From an uncultured Clostridia bacterium (lineage in GTDB: Bacteria > Bacillota > Clostridia > TANB77 > CAG-508): a DNA stretch of 46,287 bases. Positions 16,743-25,597 of the stretch are shown here, piece after piece. Made by a program: the position numbers and the translations under genes. Location: assembly GCA_944387505.1 (NCBI GenBank), contig CALXFG010000012.1:1-46287 (forward strand). Direction: 5' to 3'. The notes under the pieces are model-generated. The model was not told the origin of the DNA and searched no databases. It saw only the letters and a list, made by a program, of their open reading frames with translations. Position 1 is the stretch's first letter, and every line of letters starts with the position of its first letter.

Positions 16743-18113
16743 TTAGAAAATAATCTCAATGTTTTTCAAATGATGAATTGTATATGTATTTCCAAATTTA
16801 AACTCTATTACTGTACGATTATCACTATCTTTTAATTGTGTTGCCACTGGTTCAAATTTATAATAATAGTAACCATCTTTTTCTTCCTTTACTTTTAGTT
16901 CATCATCATAGCGATTGACTCTAATGGTATAATCTTCTTTATTTAATTTCATTCCTGATTTTAAAGTAATGCTCATCCCAGTTGAATAGATTGTATATGA
17001 TTCTATTTTCTTTAGTTCTCCAGAATTTTCTACATATGGAATATAATTATCTTTTTCTTCATCATAAACAAATAAAATTCTTAAATTATCTAATTCTGTT
17101 TCTTGCCCAATGGAAACATTTACTTTATTTTCAAAAGTAAAATTTTCATCATCTTTTGTTTCATATATTTTCTTTATGTTTGTAATTTCTTCGCTTGGTA
17201 ACCCATTTATTGTGATATCTTGATTTTTTTCTGTGTTTTCTGTTTGTTGATTTTCATACTTTTCAATGTAGATATCTGTTTGCTCATTTTTATGTGTATA
17301 CCTAAATTTATACGTATTTGCTTGCAATTTTGGTCCTAAATCTTCTACTAATTGATTATCTACATTGTTAAATTGCAATTCTTCTGTTCCTTCTGTATAA
17401 AGCACCTGTATATTATCTGTTCTGTTATCTGCCAATTTTAAAATATTTAATATATCATATTTATCAAGAAATCCTGCATTTTCCATTTTTTGTTTATAAT
17501 TTTCCAAATATATTAAATTGTATTCTGTAGCTTGCCCATCTATTTCCTGTTTTGATTCTGTTTTTGTTTCGATAAATTGCCCTATATCTAATGATAATTC
17601 TTCTGCACATAATTTTAAATATGGATAATTGATGACATATATGCCTATTGTTAAAATAGCAATGATAGTTGTAGCTATTATTTTTTTGATTGTTTTTATA
17701 TCTCGTAATAAAATCATTCCAATGACAATGATTGGTATAACAATAACCGTAAGTATATATATGCTTGGTATGCCAATAACTGAAGAAAATGTTTCTTCTT
17801 TTTTATATATGATTCCTAATATTGTCAATAATACGATGGGTATCATTGCCATAAAAATTGTCTCTATTTTCTTAGATTTAAAATGATTTATCATATATAA
17901 TAAATATCGATATGTAATGTAGACTGCTCCCGCTATAATAACAACTCCTGATAACAACAATAAAATACTTTGTAAATTCGACATATATAATACTGCTAAA
18001 GCCAATACAAATACTGGCTTTACAAAAACAAATATTGCTGTTAAAACAAAAACAATTGATATAACCATCGTTAATATACTAATTTTTACTAGTTTATTTT
18101 CCATATTTTCCAT
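16743..18113 (-). CDS. Multi-pass membrane protein of unknown function (456 aa)
   Basis: Five hydrophobic segments in the first 170 residues (about 8-45, 49-72, 88-103, 115-135 and 143-163), then a soluble, acidic, Glu/Asn/Thr-rich region to the end (about 170-456), probably extracytoplasmic. No motif was recognised. Composition resembles the membrane-anchored unknowns at 686-2509 and 18190-19467, suggesting similar surface-exposed roles. It begins 76 nt downstream of the 18190 gene with no terminator seen, so the two are likely cotranscribed from 19502-19530. Confidence 0.78.
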   Translation of the reverse strand: MENMENKLVKISILTMVISIVFVLTAIFVFVKPVFVLALAVLYMSNLQSILLLLSGVVIIAGAVYITYRYLLYMINHFKSKKIETIFMAMIPIVLLTILGIIYKKEETFSSVIGIPSIYILTVIVIPIIVIGMILLRDIKTIKKIIATTIIAILTIGIYVINYPYLKLCAEELSLDIGQFIETKTESKQEIDGQATEYNLIYLENYKQKMENAGFLDKYDILNILKLADNRTDNIQVLYTEGTEELQFNNVDNQLVEDLGPKLQANTYKFRYTHKNEQTDIYIEKYENQQTENTEKNQDITINGLPSEEITNIKKIYETKDDENFTFENKVNVSIGQETELDNLRILFVYDEEKDNYIPYVENSGELKKIESYTIYSTGMSITLKSGMKLNKEDYTIRVNRYDDELKVKEEKDGYYYYKFEPVATQLKDSDNRTVIEFKFGNTYTIHHLKNIEIIF

Positions 18114-18189
18114 TTTTTATATTCCCTTCTTCTGTTATATCTTGTTAAAAAATGATATGTCTTATCTTTCAATATTTCTACTGAATGTT

Positions 18190-19467
18190 TTAATCTCCAA
18201 AAGCTCTTGCCCCAACAATCTTTCCTAATTTTTTATCCACATAAATTTCTACACCATTTCCCATTTCATCTTTTCTTGTAAAAGCATATACTTCTACTGT
18301 ATATTGTGCCATTTGTTCTCCTTCGTTGTATTTTCTTGTAAAAAATCCATTTGGTTTTACTTCTGTTTCTGTACATTCTTGTGTTTCTTTATCATAATCT
18401 CCAACGACTCTTTCTGCTTCTTCAAATCCAACTTCAACTATTTCTTCTGCTTGTTCTTGTGTAATCTCTCCTGTGGCACTTTGATACTCTTGGTAGAAAC
18501 TATCAAAATCTTTCACAAAAATTTCTGTATCTAAATTTTCTACTGCTTCATCATACTCTAATTCAAATTCTTCTCTATCCACTTTGGCATCAATTTCTGT
18601 TAAATCTGTATTATATATGCAATCTGTATTGACAATTTTACTGACAACTAGTAAATGTGCTGTATATTGCATAACTGCATCATCTAGTTGATCATATGTA
18701 TATTGAATATTCCCTATACTTACTTTGACATCTATTTTTGGAACCAATGAAACAGTTAATATTAAATCATTATTTTCAAAAATCTCTTCATTTATTTCCT
18801 CGTCAAAAGCTAAATTACACATTGCTTTATATAATTCATATGTTTCCATATCTTGTATTTTTACTTGATGTATTTTATAGTTTATTTCTTTAAATCGTTG
18901 CAAATATTTGTATTCGATTGTTTGTATAGGATTTCTTGAAATCATTTCTTTATATTCTAGTGTATATGGTATTGCACTTTTTGATTGTTCTTCTGCTATT
19001 TTTGTCATTTCTTCTAAATGCTCTACATTTGTTGATACAACAATCCCACCAGTTGTTCCTAATTTAATCATTTCTGGTTCTTCTACTTCTTCTAATGGAA
19101 TAATATAATTTTTGCTAGCTGTTTCATAATCAAATTCTATAAAAGATTTTTCATGTATCTGATCAATTTCTTCTTGTGTTAATGTATTTCCACTTTCACT
19201 ATAGATGACTAATGAATTCTTTACACAATCTCTTATTTGATTATATCCATCTGTATCTTTTGCAAATTGGTAATATTGTCCATTTTGATTTCTGTATACA
19301 ATTCTATCTGGGTCAATGATATTTTTTTCATATATGGCCTGGTTTTCTTGATTTTCTTTATTTGATATTTGTATTGTATCATTTGATGATACAAATAGTG
19401 CAATGATAAGTCCAACTGCTATCATTGTTAATATGCATATAATGATAATTTTCGTTCTTTTTTTCAT
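18190..19467 (-). CDS. Membrane-anchored extracytoplasmic protein of unknown function (425 aa)
   Basis: Start set at the ATG at 19467 (AAAGGAG eight bases upstream). This gives the N-terminus MKKRTKIIIICILTMIAVGL, a basic cap followed by a hydrophobic segment (about 6-27) that acts as a signal anchor. A longer reading from further upstream runs through the promoter and is rejected. The rest is soluble and strongly acidic (runs of Glu at about 320-380). The sequence just after the anchor has no lipobox Cys. The C-terminal part ends with VEIYVDKKLGKIVGARAFGD, which has a strand-turn-strand look similar to PepSY-like modules, but I cannot confirm that. First gene of a pair with 16743-18113. Confidence 0.78.
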   Translation of the reverse strand: MKKRTKIIIICILTMIAVGLIIALFVSSNDTIQISNKENQENQAIYEKNIIDPDRIVYRNQNGQYYQFAKDTDGYNQIRDCVKNSLVIYSESGNTLTQEEIDQIHEKSFIEFDYETASKNYIIPLEEVEEPEMIKLGTTGGIVVSTNVEHLEEMTKIAEEQSKSAIPYTLEYKEMISRNPIQTIEYKYLQRFKEINYKIHQVKIQDMETYELYKAMCNLAFDEEINEEIFENNDLILTVSLVPKIDVKVSIGNIQYTYDQLDDAVMQYTAHLLVVSKIVNTDCIYNTDLTEIDAKVDREEFELEYDEAVENLDTEIFVKDFDSFYQEYQSATGEITQEQAEEIVEVGFEEAERVVGDYDKETQECTETEVKPNGFFTRKYNEGEQMAQYTVEVYAFTRKDEMGNGVEIYVDKKLGKIVGARAFGD

Positions 19468-19501
19468 AAAATTCTCCTTTAATGAATTTAATATTGTAAT
19501 A

Positions 19502-19530
19502 AGTATAGCATAATATAAAAAAACTGACAA
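19502..19530 (-). promoter_or_regulatory. Promoter for the 18190-16743 gene pair
   Basis: Minus strand: TTGTCA (19525-19530), a 17-bp spacer and TATACT (19502-19507), ending about 35 nt before the ATG at 19467. Confidence 0.75.
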
Positions 19531-19554
19531 CTAATTATTTCTAAGCAAGTAATA

Positions 19555-19593
19555 TGAAAAACAACCTACAAACTTTTGTAGTTCGTAAGTTGT
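19555..19593 (-). terminator. tRNA-Thr terminator
   Basis: About 13 bp of continuous stem, including two G-U pairs (outer ACAAC/GTTGT at 19561-19565 and 19589-19593), with a seven-base loop. A TTTTTC run follows on the minus strand. It lies 7 nt after the tRNA CCA end. Confidence 0.85.
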
Positions 19594-19600
19594 TATAATT

Positions 19601-19676
19601 TGGAGCCACTAAGCAGAATCGAACTGCTGACCTACGGGTTACGAATCCGTTGCTCTACCAACTGAGCTATAGTGGC
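19601..19676 (-). tRNA. tRNA-Thr (anticodon CGU)
   Basis: A complete cloverleaf of 76 nt. The acceptor stem is GCCACTA/TAGTGGC, the D stem GCTC/GAGC, the anticodon loop TTCGTAA (anticodon CGU, reads ACG), the T stem AGCAG/CTGCT with loop TTCGATT, and CCA is encoded. The discriminator base U and the overall framework match threonine tRNAs. The last pair of the anticodon stem (position 31-39) is A·C, a mismatch; the other four pairs are good. Single tRNA with its own promoter and terminator. Confidence 0.93.
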
Positions 19677-19680
19677 ATAT

Positions 19681-19742
19681 ATATTGTACAGGACAAATTT
19701 TATCGCATATTTTGTATAATGTCAATTCTTCCTGTACAATAT
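19681..19742. repeat. 13-bp inverted repeat bracketing the tRNA-Thr promoter
   Basis: ATATTGTACAGGA at 19681-19693 and its exact inverted copy TCCTGTACAATAT at 19730-19742. One copy covers the expected transcription start, the other lies just upstream of the -35. Such a pair could be an operator for a dimeric or looping regulator, or simply a hairpin in read-through RNA. Confidence 0.7.
19697..19725 (-). promoter_or_regulatory. tRNA-Thr promoter
   Basis: Minus strand: perfect TTGACA (19720-19725), a 17-bp spacer and TAAAAT (19697-19702). The predicted start lies about 12-15 nt before the mature tRNA 5' end. Confidence 0.85.
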
Positions 19743-19753
19743 TTTTATTTCTA

Positions 19754-20848
19754 TTATCTTTCAGATACTTCTTCTGGCATATTTTCATATAAAGGAATGA
19801 TAAAGTTTAGTTGTGCGTTCACTGTATTAGAAGCTTCATAAATTTCCTTCATATTATTAGCCTCTGATTGTGGTGCCAATAAATTTTGCATATATTGATG
19901 GGTATATAAACTTTCATCTTGATTAACAACATCGAATTTTTGCAAATATAAGGTATTTTGTCCTACATTAATATATCCTTCTTTTAAAAATTCAACACCA
20001 CCGATTAATGCTTTTTCTAAACTATCCCATCCTTGCTCATAAGCATATTGTGCCGCATTTTGAATAATTTCTTCTTGTGAGTTTCCTTTTGCATTTATAT
20101 TAAATGGATTATACACAATGGCATCATTGTATTCACAACCTCTTGACAATACAGTTCCATTTCTTCCCTGTTCTTGGATTAATCTAGATGCTATAAAATA
20201 TGGATCTAAATTGGCATTTTTACCAGCTTGTATTAACGCCTCTGAAATACTGTCTCCTTCTAGAAAAGAACCTTCTGTTATTTCATAAATTCCCTTTTTC
20301 GTTTGTGCACCTTCTACATATTTCAATTCTGTAAATTGGAATATGTTTTCATCATTTAATATATTTCTAGGATCCATTTGATATTTGATTGCTTTATCAG
20401 AAGCACATAACCATGTTCCATTGTCAAAAGTTCTATCTTTGTCTATTTCACATTTCCAATCATCTGGATATTTTGATGAATCTGGAATTAAATTTGTTGG
20501 ATATTCTGTATTGTCTTTATGTCCTTCGTTTTTTATGACATCTTCCCAATCTAATTTTGTATAGAACAATGTAAATGTCCAATTAGGATGTTCTTCTTTT
20601 AATTTATCTATTAATTCTTTGTATCCAGGATATTTACTTTCTTTTAAATTTTCTCCATCATATTCTACATATTTTTGTTTTTGGCTTTCTCTAATCCATA
20701 CAAAAATAAAACAACACAAAATAATTAGAATTAATATTAACACACTGATGATTTTTACTTTTTTAGGGATACGATTTATGATTTGTCTAAAATTTATTAT
20801 TAAATTATTCATTACTTCTTTGATATTTTCTCTATTCATGTTTTTCAT
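19754..20848 (-). CDS. Membrane-anchored beta-N-acetylglucosaminidase
   Basis: A peptidoglycan hydrolase of the glucosaminidase (LytB/GH73-like) type with 364 residues. N-terminal cytoplasmic part (1-32), one membrane anchor (about 33-53), then the catalytic module. The family core is visible: DPRNIL and FQFTELKYVEG, then ASRLIQEQGRNG (putative catalytic Glu in QEQG), YNPFNINAKGNS, GGVEFLKEGYINVGQNTLYLQKFDVV and HQYMQNLLAPQSEA. It would cut glycan strands at the outer membrane face. It is paralogous to residues 50-330 of the protein at 22614-24077 but lacks the SH3 and dockerin parts and instead stays membrane-bound. The ATG at 20848 overlaps a -10-like TATAAT, so a second ATG at 20839 is a possible start. 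Confidence 0.88.
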   Translation of the reverse strand: MKNMNRENIKEVMNNLIINFRQIINRIPKKVKIISVLILILIILCCFIFVWIRESQKQKYVEYDGENLKESKYPGYKELIDKLKEEHPNWTFTLFYTKLDWEDVIKNEGHKDNTEYPTNLIPDSSKYPDDWKCEIDKDRTFDNGTWLCASDKAIKYQMDPRNILNDENIFQFTELKYVEGAQTKKGIYEITEGSFLEGDSISEALIQAGKNANLDPYFIASRLIQEQGRNGTVLSRGCEYNDAIVYNPFNINAKGNSQEEIIQNAAQYAYEQGWDSLEKALIGGVEFLKEGYINVGQNTLYLQKFDVVNQDESLYTHQYMQNLLAPQSEANNMKEIYEASNTVNAQLNFIIPLYENMPEEVSER

Positions 20849-20876
20849 TATACCACACCTTTTTTATTTTTTTCAA
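20847..20876 (-). promoter_or_regulatory. Possible promoter overlapping the start codon of the glucosaminidase gene
   Basis: Minus strand: TTGAAA (20871-20876), an 18-bp spacer and TGG-TATAAT (20847-20852). The -10 overlaps the ATG at 20848, so RNA would start near the in-frame ATG at 20839 and be nearly leaderless. Confidence 0.45.
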
Positions 20877-21031
20877 TGCGTTTATATGACTTTTGTATGA
20901 ATTTTCTAGGAACTTTTTTCATTATTTTTTTATTTTAACTAAAAAAATGAGGCAGAAAACTTTTACAGTTTTTTCTAAAACAATTGACATTCAAGTAGAA
21001 ATTTCTTGCAGTGTCAAGATAAAAAATAGAA

Positions 21032-21063
21032 AATACCCTTTACTTATGGTAAATAGGTACTTT
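21032..21063 (-). terminator. Terminator after the cadherin-like gene
   Basis: Stem of TACC-TATTTAC / GTAAAGGGTA type with a short loop, followed on the minus strand by TTTTCTATTTTTT. The remaining 21064-20877 sequence upstream of the next gene is AT-rich and holds nothing else I can name. Confidence 0.65.
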
Positions 21064-21073
21064 CTAATATTTT

Positions 21074-22600
21074 CTATTTAAATCTTTTTCCTTTTTTTCT
21101 TCCTCTTCGTGGTTTATTTTCTTCATGTTCATACTTATCATCAGAATTATAACCTTCTAAGAAATCTTTTTTTGCTTTTTCTTTTTCTTTTTTTTCTTTG
21201 CTATCGTCGAAATTTAATTCTGTCCCCATTTCTTGATTATTTTCTTGATCAGATTTTTCTGTTGATAAAAATCCATTCTCATTATCTTCTTGTGAAGAGT
21301 CAGTGTATTGTCCATCATTATAGTCACCATACTGATTTTCATTGTCATAATCATTATAATAGTCATCTTCATTGTTTATTCCTGCAAATGGAACTCCAGA
21401 AAATTCTTCTGCATATGTTCTATTTCTTCTACGTTTTATAACAATGATAATAATTATGATAAGTATAATGAAAATGATTCCACCAGCTATCATGAACATT
21501 TTTCTTTGTTCTTGTTGTTGTTTTTCCTGCTCCTCTCTTGCTAAAGCTTCTTCATCTACAAGTGATTTATTAACTGTTATTTGATATGTTGCTACATTAC
21601 TTCCTTCGCTATCTGCAACCAAAATGGTAATCGTATTTTCGCCCTCTTTTAAGTCTTCATTTCCTAATATTTCTACTGTATAACTAGGATCTGTTGCAAC
21701 TGTCTGGATATCTAATGATGTATCTTCTCCAATATATTTTACTGTATATTCATATACATTTGTTTTAAAAGAAGGACTTAATTCTAAATTACCTATTGTT
21801 ATATTAGATAATCCACTAGCAGTTTCTACATCTTCACCTTCATCTGTTTCTCCTTCACCTTCTCTTGTTACATTAATTGTATATGTTTTTGTTGTTCCAT
21901 CTTCTGCTGTAACGACTACACTCAATGCATTTTCTCCATATTCAAGTGCTTTATTTCCGGTTCCTGATACGGTTGCTCCTGAGTCCTGTGCTGTTGCATA
22001 TACTTCTACACTTTCTACATCTTCTGGAACTGTAACATTATATGTAGTTGTTCCTGGTGTAAACCCAGAAAAATCATTTGGTCTGATTCCTAAATTACTT
22101 AAATTGGCATTACTTGATTTTTTTTCTGGTGTTGTAGTAGTTGAACTTCCTGATGTACTTCCACTAGATGAAGAACTGCCAGATGATCCACTTCCGCTAG
22201 ATGAGGAACCTCCTGATACTGAACCGCCATTTGAAGTTGAAATAGAAATTGTCGCACTTGCTCCTGAAACTCCAACATCTGTTCCTCCTGATGACATTAC
22301 TCCACCTTCTGGAGTAGCACTTATTGATGCTGTTCCCGAATTTCCAACTGTTATTGTAAAACTTTGGGAACCACCTTCTATCCACACTCTATCTGGACTG
22401 ACAGTACCATTTGAAGAAGATAAATTCACTCTTCCAATACAATCAGATGAAATTGTTCCAGAAACTTTCTCTCCAGGACTAGCAGTCTTTTTATCTAATG
22501 ATATAGATATATATGCCGCATTTACATGAGTGGTAAATAACCATATAGCAAAAGCAAATATTGTAATTAATAATATTTTTTCTAATATTCTTTTATTCAT
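21074..22600 (-). CDS. Cell-surface protein with Ig-like and two cadherin-like beta-sandwich domains
   Basis: A 508-residue secreted and membrane-anchored protein. Signal peptide (about 1-28, cut near VNAA), an Ig-like beta domain (about 30-128) and a Ser/Gly linker (about 130-158). Then two cadherin-like beta-sandwich domains (about 160-246 and 260-344), each with the NLSNLGI/NITIGNLELSPSF...Y.VTV pattern and ending in a TYTINVTRE or TYQITVNKS strand. A coiled Glu/Gln stretch (about 348-366), one membrane helix (about 368-390) and an acidic cytoplasmic tail with a Lys/Arg-rich end follow. It is probably translated together with the dockerin-bearing hydrolase 13 nt upstream, so it may anchor or present that enzyme. 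No classical cohesin motif was recognised. Confidence 0.85.
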   Translation of the reverse strand: MNKRILEKILLITIFAFAIWLFTTHVNAAYISISLDKKTASPGEKVSGTISSDCIGRVNLSSSNGTVSPDRVWIEGGSQSFTITVGNSGTASISATPEGGVMSSGGTDVGVSGASATISISTSNGGSVSGGSSSSGSGSSGSSSSSGSTSGSSTTTTPEKKSSNANLSNLGIRPNDFSGFTPGTTTYNVTVPEDVESVEVYATAQDSGATVSGTGNKALEYGENALSVVVTAEDGTTKTYTINVTREGEGETDEGEDVETASGLSNITIGNLELSPSFKTNVYEYTVKYIGEDTSLDIQTVATDPSYTVEILGNEDLKEGENTITILVADSEGSNVATYQITVNKSLVDEEALAREEQEKQQQEQRKMFMIAGGIIFIILIIIIIIVIKRRRNRTYAEEFSGVPFAGINNEDDYYNDYDNENQYGDYNDGQYTDSSQEDNENGFLSTEKSDQENNQEMGTELNFDDSKEKKEKEKAKKDFLEGYNSDDKYEHEENKPRRGRKKGKRFK

Positions 22601-22613
22601 TAATAATCTCCTT

Positions 22614-24077
22614 TTAATTACTCATTATATATTCTTTTATTAGTACATAGTCACTTGATGTTATCTTTCCATCAACATTATAATCTGCCGCTTGTTGTGC
22701 TTCATTATCTAGTGTACTTGTTCCCATAATATAATTTTTTATTAACACATAGTCACTTGATGTTATCTTTCCATCTTTATTTACATCACCCTTTTGGGCA
22801 GTTGTCGTACTTCCACCATCTCCTAATGGCAACAAGTATAATTTATATTCTGGTTCATTATCATATGTTTGTCTAGCCACATATCCTTCTTCACCATTTG
22901 CTCTTCTTATTTTATCCCAATACGTTCCTGCTACTTTTGATGTTGCTTTCTCAATTCTTGTAACAATTTCGCCACTAGATACTGCTCCTATTACAGAACC
23001 ATTAGGTGCATTTCTCATATTTAGTCCACCATTTGCATTGATTTTTACTATATCTCCTGATACTGTAGCATTGGCATTTCCATCTGGTCTACTACATGCT
23101 GTACTTGGCATATTTTTATATAATGGTATGATAAATGTATGTGCTGAACCTACTGAATTGATGCTTACATATGTTTTTCTTAAAGTATTTCCTTCGCTTT
23201 GTGCTGCCATTAAATTTTGCATATATTGATGATAATATAATCCGTTATATGTATTTTCTACATCAAATTTTTGAAAATATAAAGTATTTTGTCCTTGATT
23301 AATATACCCCTCTGCTATGAAATTAATTCCTCCTATAATTGCCTTTTCTAGTGTATTCCATCCTTCTTTTTTTGCATAATTAATTGCATTTTCTATTTCT
23401 TCTGCATCTGAATTTCCTGTTGCTCCTATATTAAATGGATTATAATATCCACTAGTTCCAGAAGATGTGGCTGAACCATTTCTTCCTTGTTCTTGAATTA
23501 ATCTTGCGATAATATAATATGGATTTATTTTTGTTGCATTTGCTGAATTTGCAATTTCATTAGCATGTCCTTGTAAAAAAGTACCATTTATCATTGCATT
23601 AATTGCATTGATATCGCAACCATTAATTGTCAATTCTTCAAATTGGAAAACATCTGATGCATTTAATGAATTCCTTGGATCCATCATATATTGAATAGCT
23701 GCTTGTGACGCACATCTCCATGAACTATTTTCATATGAGCAAATTGGGCAAATCCATTGTCCTTGATAATTTGTTGTTGCTTGTATCATGTTTCTTGGTC
23801 CTGAATTATGTCCTACATATTCATTTGAAATAACATCTGTCCAATCTAAATCTGTATACAACACCTTAAACGTCCAATTTGGATATTGGGCTTGTAAACT
23901 TTTTATTCTTTCTTTAAATCCTGGATATAATGATTCATCAATTCCATCTATATCTGAACTAATCCATTGTGAAACAGCATATGTTTTATTATTGGTAAAC
24001 AGTACTAATAAACTATATGCGAGTATCGTTAAAATTAATACGATTGAAATAAATTTTATTATCCTCATTTTTCTCAT
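22614..24077 (-). CDS. Secreted glucosaminidase with SH3 domain and C-terminal dockerin pair
   Basis: A 487-residue exported wall hydrolase. Signal peptide about 1-34. The glucosaminidase module (about 50-330) has the same core as its paralogue at 19754-20848, including LIQEQGRNG (putative catalytic Glu), YNPFNIGATGNS and GQNTLYFQKFDV. A bacterial SH3 domain (about 342-405; GLNMRNAPNGSVIG, WDKI, GYVARQ) could bind peptidoglycan. Two type I dockerin repeats close the protein (about 430-487): GDVNKDGKITSSDYVLIKNY and a second with YNVDGKITSSDYVLIKEY, each with Ca2+-loop Asp/Asn positions. A CPIC-x-C cluster near residue 100 may bind metal. The cohesin partner is not in the window. Confidence 0.9.
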   Translation of the reverse strand: MRKMRIIKFISIVLILTILAYSLLVLFTNNKTYAVSQWISSDIDGIDESLYPGFKERIKSLQAQYPNWTFKVLYTDLDWTDVISNEYVGHNSGPRNMIQATTNYQGQWICPICSYENSSWRCASQAAIQYMMDPRNSLNASDVFQFEELTINGCDINAINAMINGTFLQGHANEIANSANATKINPYYIIARLIQEQGRNGSATSSGTSGYYNPFNIGATGNSDAEEIENAINYAKKEGWNTLEKAIIGGINFIAEGYINQGQNTLYFQKFDVENTYNGLYYHQYMQNLMAAQSEGNTLRKTYVSINSVGSAHTFIIPLYKNMPSTACSRPDGNANATVSGDIVKINANGGLNMRNAPNGSVIGAVSSGEIVTRIEKATSKVAGTYWDKIRRANGEEGYVARQTYDNEPEYKLYLLPLGDGGSTTTAQKGDVNKDGKITSSDYVLIKNYIMGTSTLDNEAQQAADYNVDGKITSSDYVLIKEYIMSN

Positions 24078-24154
24078 GTTTTCTCTCCTTTAAAATCTTT
24101 CGTTTATCTATGATTGTTATCTTTTTACAATTTTGTATAATTTTTGACATTACC

Positions 24155-24183
24155 ATTATATCATTCGCTTTTTTTTTAGTCAA
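24155..24183 (-). promoter_or_regulatory. Promoter of the surface-protein operon
   Basis: Minus strand: TTGACT (24178-24183), a 17-bp A-rich spacer and a perfect TATAAT (24155-24160). Leader of about 75 nt before the glucosaminidase-dockerin gene. Confidence 0.85.
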
Positions 24184-24225
24184 TCATTTTTTCTTTTTTT
24201 CTATGTTTGAAACCAAACCAAAAAA

Positions 24226-24289
24226 TGTCCCATTGAAAAACGATCTTAATGGGACAAATGTCCCATTGACAAACGAACTCAATGGGACA
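24226..24289 (-). terminator. Tandem conserved-loop terminators after rseP
   Basis: Two hairpins in tandem, 24259-24289 and 24226-24256, both with stem TGTCCCATT/AATGGGACA. The loop of the first (rseP-proximal) is centred on GTTCGTTTG; the second reads GATCGTTTTT. A T-run follows on the minus strand. The same GTTCGTTTG loop occurs at 25567-25597 and 32488-32518 with a different stem. Confidence 0.88.
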
Positions 24290-25541
24290 TTAAAATAATC
24301 GTAATATATCATTATATGAAACATAAATAGACAATGCAATTAATATAGAAAATCCTAATAGTTGTATATTAATTTCATTTTCTTGTTTCATTGGTTTTCT
24401 TCTAATTGCTTCTATTAGTAGTATTAATATTTTTCCTCCATCTAATGCTGGAATTGGTAATAAATTTGTTACACCCAAAGATATAGATATTAAAGCCATT
24501 AAGTAAATAAATTCTCTAAATCCATTTGTTTGAGAAACCATTTCTCCTATTCCAATTGGTCCTGTCATTTGATCAATACCAACATTTCCTGTAAATAATT
24601 GTTTTACGTTATCTACTATTGAAAATGCAAACGTTTTTGTTTCAACCAATCCATAATAACATCGATTTAAGAAAGTATCTGGTGCCATTTTCATATTGAC
24701 ACCTAAATAATAGGTAGAAACATAGTCAGGTGTAAGCTCTATATTGATTTCTGCATTTCCTCTTTGAATTGTTAAAAGTATTGTTCCTGTTCCTTCTTGT
24801 TGTAATGCTTCTATAATTTTATTGGTATCACCATTGGTTTCTTCATTATTAATTTTGGTAATGACATCATTTGCTTGGATTCCTTGTTTTTCACTACTAC
24901 TTCCTTTATCTACCATGATAACCTGACATTTATCATCTAGATACATTCCTGTTACTTTTGATTGGACTTCTGTGGGTGTGATGTTAAATTCTAAAGTTTC
25001 CCCATTTCTTTGAACTTTTACAAGAATCTCTTCCCCAGTAGCATTTTTCATTATATCATCTAAGTCATATTTATTACCAACTTTTTCTCCATTTAGTTCT
25101 ACGATCACATCTCCACTTTGGATTCCTGCTTGTTCTGCTGCATATCCAGGAATTGTAGAATCGACAACATTTGAAATATATACACCTGATGCTGCCATAA
25201 CAATAAAATACACAATAACAGCAAATATAATATTCACAATGGCTCCTGCAGCGCATATCGCAATTCTTTTTGGAATACTTGCCTTAGAAAATGACCTTTC
25301 ATCCTCTGATGTTTCATCTTCCCCTTCCATACTAACATATCCACCGCAATGGAATTGCTCTTAATGAATATTTTGTTTCTTTTCCTTGTTTATTCCAAAT
25401 TCCTGGTCCAAATCCAATTGAAAATTCATTGACTTTTACTTTACAAAGTTTGGCCACTAAAAAGTGGCCAAGCTCATGTATCAAGATTAAGAAACCTAAT
25501 AATATGATAATTTTTATTGCAGATATAATAAATGTTATCAA
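24290..25541 (-). pseudogene. rseP: Site-2 metalloprotease RseP, interrupted by a single-base frameshift
   Basis: Intramembrane zinc protease that cleaves signal proteins within the membrane. The reading is in two frames. Part 1 (25332-25541, TTG start with AAGGAGG) has the HELGH active site at residues 22-26 and ends after AIPLRWIC. Part 2 (24290-25330) resumes with MEGEDE, followed by a membrane segment, two PDZ-like modules (about 85-270 of the full protein) and the LLPIPALDGGK active-site motif. Removing one C on the coding strand (near 25346) restores an IPLGGYVSMEGEDE junction, exactly what the family expects. So this is either a true recent frameshift, a sequencing or assembly error, or, less likely, programmed frameshifting. 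Last gene of the rpsB-to-rseP cluster. Confidence 0.88.
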
Positions 25542-25566
25542 ATTTTTCCTCCTTATCTAAATAAAA

Positions 25567-25597
25567 TGTCGCATCAACAAACGAACTCTATGCGACA
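25567..25597 (-). terminator. Conserved-loop terminator between cdsA and rseP
   Basis: Stem TGTCGCAT/ATGCGACA (25567-25574 with 25590-25597), loop with the shared GTTCGTTTG, followed by TTTTATTTA on the minus strand. It overlaps the cdsA stop codon (25588-25590) and stands about 25 nt before the rseP start, so it would attenuate rseP expression. Confidence 0.82.

Noticed and set aside
22104..22529. A 141-codon open reading on the plus strand rich in Pro/Glu/Asp
   Set aside because: It is the antisense shadow of the Ser/Gly/Thr-rich linker and Ig-like region of the surface protein at 21074-22600; no ribosome site.
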